Below are positions 15,857-19,852 of a DNA stretch of 19,852 nucleotides, one piece after another; within the stretch, counting starts at the first letter, position 1; every line of letters starts with the position of its first letter. Below the pieces are notes generated by a model that had not been told where the DNA came from, searched no databases, and saw only the letters and a program-made list of their open reading frames with translations. Source of the stretch: Chloroflexota bacterium. GTDB lineage: Bacteria; Chloroflexota; Anaerolineae; Anaerolineales; UBA4823. Position numbers and translations under genes: made by a program. The stretch is from the NCBI GenBank assembly GCA_012798185.1, contig JAAZNS010000450.1, forward strand, positions 1-19,852. Reading direction: 5' to 3'.

Positions 15857-17313
15857 AGAAACCGCTGATGAAATTAACCTTCGAGCGCCTGGTTATTCTG
15901 ATTACTTTCCTGGCAATATTCGCTATGGCAGCACGCATCTCAGTAGATAGCGATACCTGGTGGCATTTGCGCGCTGGGCAATGGATGCTGGAAACAGGAA
16001 GAATACCCGATAGCGACCCATTTTCCTACACCCGTTATGGTGCCGAGTGGCATTATCCGGGCTGGCTGGTCGAAATACCAATGTATGGGATATTCAAAGT
16101 TTTTGGCGCCGGGGGATTGAATTTGTGGACAGCAGTAATGGTTTGCCTGGCTTTTGTTTTTATCTGGAAGACGACCGAAGGGAATATTTACGTACGAGCT
16201 TTCACGATGATCCTGGCAGCGGCAGCTTCAGGGGTATATTGGGCAGCCCGTCCTTACCTGGTAACGTTTGTGTTTTCAGCCGCATATATCTGGTTATTTG
16301 AAACCATGCGTAAAAATGAATACCGGTCGATCAGACGAGACGCGGTGTGGTTGTTGATTTTGATGGTATTGTGGACCAACAGTCACGGAGGATTTTTTAT
16401 AGGTTTTCTGGTATGGGGAGTCTATTTGTTTTCTGGCGTCATTGGTTGGATTACGCAGAAACATGATTTTGGAGTAATTAAGAGCCTGATGATATCAGGA
16501 TTGTTGTTAGCAGGATGTGTGTGTATCAATCCTTATGGGCTCGAAATGCTGGCATATCCGTTCAAAACCGTGGGCATCAGCGCTTTGCAGAATTATATTC
16601 AGGAGTGGCAGTCGCCCAATTTCCATGAGATCAATGTACAACCCTTCGCTTGGCTGATCCTGCTGGTATTGGCTGCAGTCGGCTTCTCGGGACGCAAGAT
16701 GCTGTGGAGTGATTTTTTCCTGGCAGGCGGCTTTGCTTTCATGGGATTGATGGCAGGGCGTAATATTGCCCTGTTTAGCCTGACAGCGCCGATGGTAGTC
16801 ACGCGCCATTGTTCTCCCTTGTTGGATGGTTTTATGCATTCCAAATTGGGATTGAGCTCAACGCGCAGCGTAACGCGCCGGCAAAATATATTGAATTGGA
16901 TCATCTTGGCGCTGCTTGTTTTTACGGTACTGGCGAAGGTTACTTTGGTATTTCCGGTATCTGCCAATGAACAAGCCTTTCAAAAGATATTCCCGGTGGG
17001 GGCAGTGAACTACATAGAACAAACGAAACCGGCAGGCAGGATATTCAATTCGTATAATTGGGGAGGCTATTTATTATGGGCCCTTCCCGAGTATCCCGTA
17101 TTCATCGACGGACGCACCGACTTGTACGATGATGAACTCATCGATGAATGGATCAAGGTGGTGCAGGGGCAGGATGGCTGGGAGCAGACGTTGGACGAAT
17201 GGCACGTCACATTCATCCTGATCGAACCGGGGATGAATGTGACGTCGTTGTTGAAAGATGGGTGGCGTTTGAATTACGAGGACGCGATGGCGCAAGTGTG
17301 GGTGAGAAAATAA
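15853..17313 (+). CDS. Conserved multi-span membrane protein with DSDTWWHLR loop, GT-C-like
   Basis: This 486-residue protein has about ten hydrophobic helices and a C-terminal soluble domain. After the first helix the loop reads VDSDTWWHLRAGQWMLETGR and PDSDPFSYT; the Asp-x-Asp (32, 34) stands where GT-C enzymes have catalytic acids. Near the end NSYNWGGYLLWALPEYPVF and IDGRTDLYDDELIDEW are well-conserved-looking stretches, and the last 50 residues form a small domain (FILIEPGM). I recognise this layout as an uncharacterised family common in Chloroflexota and similar phyla, without an assigned reaction; a glycosyltransferase role is inferred. The start is GTG 15853, overlapping the previous stop by four bases, with GGAG about 12 bases upstream; ATG 15868 is an alternative. 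It converges with the next gene at a gap of 17 bases without a hairpin. Confidence 0.7.
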   Translation: MKKPLMKLTFERLVILITFLAIFAMAARISVDSDTWWHLRAGQWMLETGRIPDSDPFSYTRYGAEWHYPGWLVEIPMYGIFKVFGAGGLNLWTAVMVCLAFVFIWKTTEGNIYVRAFTMILAAAASGVYWAARPYLVTFVFSAAYIWLFETMRKNEYRSIRRDAVWLLILMVLWTNSHGGFFIGFLVWGVYLFSGVIGWITQKHDFGVIKSLMISGLLLAGCVCINPYGLEMLAYPFKTVGISALQNYIQEWQSPNFHEINVQPFAWLILLVLAAVGFSGRKMLWSDFFLAGGFAFMGLMAGRNIALFSLTAPMVVTRHCSPLLDGFMHSKLGLSSTRSVTRRQNILNWIILALLVFTVLAKVTLVFPVSANEQAFQKIFPVGAVNYIEQTKPAGRIFNSYNWGGYLLWALPEYPVFIDGRTDLYDDELIDEWIKVVQGQDGWEQTLDEWHVTFILIEPGMNVTSLLKDGWRLNYEDAMAQVWVRK

Positions 17314-17330
17314 TAATCCAATGGGTAATT

Positions 17331-18689
17331 TTAGTGTGGGTCTACCTTCCGTTTATAAATAGGTACTCCTTCAATATAAGTTTCAATGTTGTAACTATTT
17401 ATAAGTACTTTCTCAAATCGATTTTCGGGATCGATGGAAGTGACCGGTGGATCAAGTGCAACAACGTATGCCGGGATACCGTGATATATAGCAGAAATAA
17501 TCTCTTCATACGCACCGGGATAATATAATACTTGTAATCTGTATAAATATGGAACAGCACTTCGTCTATTTGAAAGAAAATAATATTCCGCTTCAAAAAA
17601 GGCTACATAAATAATTTCTTCTGGCTTAGTGTGATTTTTAATATATTGGGTTATTTCATGTGCCTTTTGGTAACCAGGTCGATGAAACAATATCCAAGCT
17701 CCTGTGTCTGGTTTTATGAATATAAAAAAACTAAAAAATGCCAATGAAAATAATAATAATGAAAAAATTGGTAGCTTAACAAGATGATTTTTCGTATTCC
17801 AAATAGATAATAGTCCAATAGATGATCCAAATGCAAGAGGAGGGATTATTTGAATAAAATAGTGATATTCCCAATTTTTTCCTATAGCCATACCTAAAAA
17901 TGATGATATGAACCAAGAAAATAGAAAAACCTTTTTCTTAAATTCAATATCTTTATAACCAATAATGGATAATATTAATAATGGTAGCCATACGATACTT
18001 GTCTTATAAAAATTAGATATGACATTTATTGTTGGATATCCATGCAAATTAAGTCTATAACCGGCTATGGTAGTCCAATATTTGGAAATTCCAACACTAA
18101 TAGAACCATGTATACATGCAAGAATAATCAGGGAAATTGAAAAGATTAAAAACTGAAAAATATTTTTCCAACTTGTTTTATTAAAAATCAACCAAATGAT
18201 GCCTAAAAAGACGATACTACCACCAGATGGTTTAAGCAAAAATGCCATAGATACGAATAAACCTGCAATGCTATATTTTTCACGTAACAAAAAATATGCT
18301 GAAGCCGTAGCTGGCAGCAAGGCAAATACTTCTGCATTTGAAGTAAACCCCTCAATTTGAGGCATTGTAGAAAAGAAAGTATAGATTATCGAAGCAATAG
18401 TTGCGTAACGATGGTTTGTTAATCGTTCGGTAATGCGATACAAAAATACCCCTGTCCCCATTGCCCAAATAGTCCCCCACAATCGAATAGCCCAGGTTTG
18501 GGTCCCAAACAGAGCCATTCCCAATTTATAGACCAGAAAAATACCTTGTGGGCGGTCGAACCAAAGTTGATCAGAATATAGTGTTAAACCTTGAAACCAC
18601 CATTGTGCTCCATATGCATATCCCCCTTCATCCGAAATTAACGGCCACTTCATAAAAGGCATTCTAATAATAATGGTAAAGATACACAC
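17331..18689 (-). CDS. GT39 family (PMT-like) membrane glycosyltransferase, probably frameshifted at its start
   Basis: As open frame there are 452 residues from GTG 18689. SDEGGYAYGAQWWFQGLTLY (19-38) and QLWFDRPQGIFLVYK (41-55) are the first-loop signature of GT39/ArnT-like glycosyltransferases, with the Asp-Glu at 20-21 as the likely catalytic site; about ten helices and a short soluble C-terminus follow. The frame stays open above 18689 and encodes a hydrophobic stretch (DIQIIIFVCIFTIII) that would complete the first helix, but no start codon lies in it. In another frame, ATG 18763 (or 18751) leads to an A8 run on plus (18717-18724); one extra base there would join the two as MKVNITRYPFFFRKDIQIII. 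This gene is visibly more AT-rich than its neighbours. It follows the PAP2 gene closely in the same operon. Confidence 0.8.
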   Translation of the reverse strand: MCIFTIIIRMPFMKWPLISDEGGYAYGAQWWFQGLTLYSDQLWFDRPQGIFLVYKLGMALFGTQTWAIRLWGTIWAMGTGVFLYRITERLTNHRYATIASIIYTFFSTMPQIEGFTSNAEVFALLPATASAYFLLREKYSIAGLFVSMAFLLKPSGGSIVFLGIIWLIFNKTSWKNIFQFLIFSISLIILACIHGSISVGISKYWTTIAGYRLNLHGYPTINVISNFYKTSIVWLPLLILSIIGYKDIEFKKKVFLFSWFISSFLGMAIGKNWEYHYFIQIIPPLAFGSSIGLLSIWNTKNHLVKLPIFSLLLFSLAFFSFFIFIKPDTGAWILFHRPGYQKAHEITQYIKNHTKPEEIIYVAFFEAEYYFLSNRRSAVPYLYRLQVLYYPGAYEEIISAIYHGIPAYVVALDPPVTSIDPENRFEKVLINSYNIETYIEGVPIYKRKVDPH

Positions 18690-18774
18690 GAAGATAATTA
18701 TTTGAATGTCTTTTCGAAAAAAAATGGATAACGAGTGATGTTTACCTTCATAATCCCCACCATGAAACCTAATG

Positions 18775-19659
18775 TTAATTAATCGGAACAGGTTCTGGTT
18801 TTGTATCTCGTTTTTGTTTAATATAAATTGTTACCAGGAAAATTATTGAAGCATAAAGATACCCTGCGATCAAATCGACGACATAGTGATGACCTAAATA
18901 TAAAGTCGATATAGCGACGCCGATGGGAAGGAGAATCATCCATAATACTTTTTTACCCCAGATTGAAAACAGATACATGCAAATAAAACAAGGGTATGCC
19001 ATATGCAGTGAGGGCATGGCAGCAACTTGATTGGGACCGGCAAATTCTACCAGTGTGGGATATTTGAAAAAATTCGTTAAAAAAACAGGCTGATCCGTGA
19101 GGTAACCATATTTCGTAGCCCACCAGGGAGGCGCAGCGGGGTAAATAATGTAAGTAATAAAGCCGGCATAAGTCAATGCGATCAGCCCAATGATGAAATA
19201 CCAGTAATGTTCCTTTTTTTGATACCAAAGGACGATTGCGGTAATAACAGGAACAAGGAAATGCGACATATAAAACAGATTTAGAATTTCTGTTAATACG
19301 TGGGTATAGGGTTGGTTGGAAAATGCTACTTGAAAGAATGCTGCCGGAATAATTCCTTTGAATAGAAATTTTTCGTAAGTGATCAAATCGAGGATATGAA
19401 TGCGAGCAGGGGTAAGATCGTCCACAAAACTACGCAAGGATTGGAATGTTAATAGCATAATAAAAAGGGGCAGCAAATCAATCAATAAGCTGCGTTGTTT
19501 TGCCCGCCAGATCATTACAGCGATTGATAATGCAATAAGCATTTCCAAAGAAGGGAAAATATTTCTGGAGACATAAAAAAATGAAAGTCCCAGGATGAAA
19601 AATATTTGCAGGATGAGCAGCAGTTGGTTTTCAGTGAGCTTTTTCATCGATGTAGCCAT
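18775..19659 (-). CDS. PAP2-superfamily membrane phosphatase/phosphotransferase, AUR1/inositolphosphotransferase-like
   Basis: This 294-residue protein has about six membrane helices. AMPSLHMAYP (214-223) is PAP2 motif C2 with H219, and STLYLGHHYVVDLIAGY (251-267) is motif C3 with the likely nucleophile H258 and D262. Thr replaces the usual Arg after the Ser of C3, and YPAAPPWW (173-180) precedes C2; both features match the PAP2_3 branch that includes yeast AUR1 and bacterial inositol-phosphate transferases, rather than simple phosphatidate phosphatases. It may move a phospho-headgroup onto a lipid or recycle a polyprenyl pyrophosphate. The start is ATG 19659, preceded by AAGGGAAAGAG; ATG 19647 is possible. 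It overlaps the end of the upstream gene and lies 11 bases before the proposed original start of the GT39 gene, so the three form an operon. Confidence 0.85.
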   Translation of the reverse strand: MATSMKKLTENQLLLILQIFFILGLSFFYVSRNIFPSLEMLIALSIAVMIWRAKQRSLLIDLLPLFIMLLTFQSLRSFVDDLTPARIHILDLITYEKFLFKGIIPAAFFQVAFSNQPYTHVLTEILNLFYMSHFLVPVITAIVLWYQKKEHYWYFIIGLIALTYAGFITYIIYPAAPPWWATKYGYLTDQPVFLTNFFKYPTLVEFAGPNQVAAMPSLHMAYPCFICMYLFSIWGKKVLWMILLPIGVAISTLYLGHHYVVDLIAGYLYASIIFLVTIYIKQKRDTKPEPVPIN

Positions 19660-19852
19660 AACTCTTTCCCTTTGAAATTATTGAGATCAATAATATTAAC
19701 AAAGACCAGCCATAAAGCCAGCCTAATAAAACAAGATGAAATTGTGAAAAATAATAGTTATCGAAAATCGATGAAACAGGAATAATTAATATCCCTGCGG
19801 ATATCAAAGAAAGGATATTCCATTTATATTTTAAAAAATATGGCAGCAGGAA
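19631..19852 (-). CDS. C-terminal end of a hypothetical membrane protein (runs off right edge)
   Basis: An open minus-strand frame enters from the right edge and ends at TGA (19633-19631), covering 73 residues. It contains two hydrophobic helices (WNILSLISAGILIIPVSSIF and LVLLGWLYGWSLLILLISII) and a short polar tail ending YGYIDEKAH. It overlaps the PAP2 start by 29 bases, as expected for translationally coupled operon genes, and no better explanation exists for this stretch. The family cannot be named from this fragment; a polytopic membrane protein of lipid or glycan metabolism would fit the context. Confidence 0.6.
   Translation of the reverse strand, partial: FLLPYFLKYKWNILSLISAGILIIPVSSIFDNYYFSQFHLVLLGWLYGWSLLILLISIISKGKSYGYIDEKAH

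Noticed and set aside
17148..17528. Plus-strand open frame crossing the convergent gene junction.
   Set aside because: It overlaps the ends of two well-supported genes in other frames and looks like a shadow frame.

Overview
The window looks like a stretch of a bacterial chromosome of moderate-to-low GC, most likely from the Chloroflexota, class Anaerolineae. That placement is an inference from protein style: an acidic TPR/helix-hairpin-helix protein full of P-D/E-W-L motifs, a short RpoD-type sigma factor, a Gld-like ABC operon with a DUF4340 protein, and several large GT-C membrane glycosyltransferases. No phage genes, insertion sequences, CRISPR arrays, tRNAs or rRNAs were seen.

Left part (1-6602, all minus strand): the start of ndk (nucleoside diphosphate kinase) runs off the left edge. 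Behind it lies one very long TPR protein gene (261-3908), cut by a single in-frame TAG at 1389-1391. Both halves share a reading frame, and the stop falls inside a 66-bp tandem repeat whose sister copies carry GAG at that codon, so the ancestral protein was about 1215 residues. Next comes hppA, a K+-independent type membrane H+-pyrophosphatase, with its own promoter, 5' leader hairpin and intrinsic terminator.

Middle part (6990-12563, plus strand): a good promoter and a hairpin/terminator-like leader precede a four-gene operon: GldA-like ATPase, ABC-2 permease, GldG-like auxiliary protein and a DUF4340 protein. Together these should form one inner-membrane ABC complex of unknown substrate. 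The primary sigma factor gene rpoD/sigA follows with its own promoter and a bidirectional terminator.

Right part (12584-19852): a cell-envelope glycan region. A GT-C glycosyltransferase on minus is divergent from a two-gene plus operon (a second GT-C-like protein and a large membrane protein with a DxD first loop). These converge with a minus operon containing, in order of transcription, a partial membrane protein at the right edge, an AUR1/inositolphosphotransferase-like PAP2 enzyme and an AT-rich GT39 glycosyltransferase whose start appears to be lost to a homopolymer frameshift. Polyprenyl-phosphate-sugar dependent glycan or glycolipid assembly is the likely theme.

Most notable are the amber-split repeat protein with about 20 regularly spaced tryptophan motifs, the probable frameshift at an A8 run at the head of the GT39 gene, and the small structured leader in front of the ABC operon.
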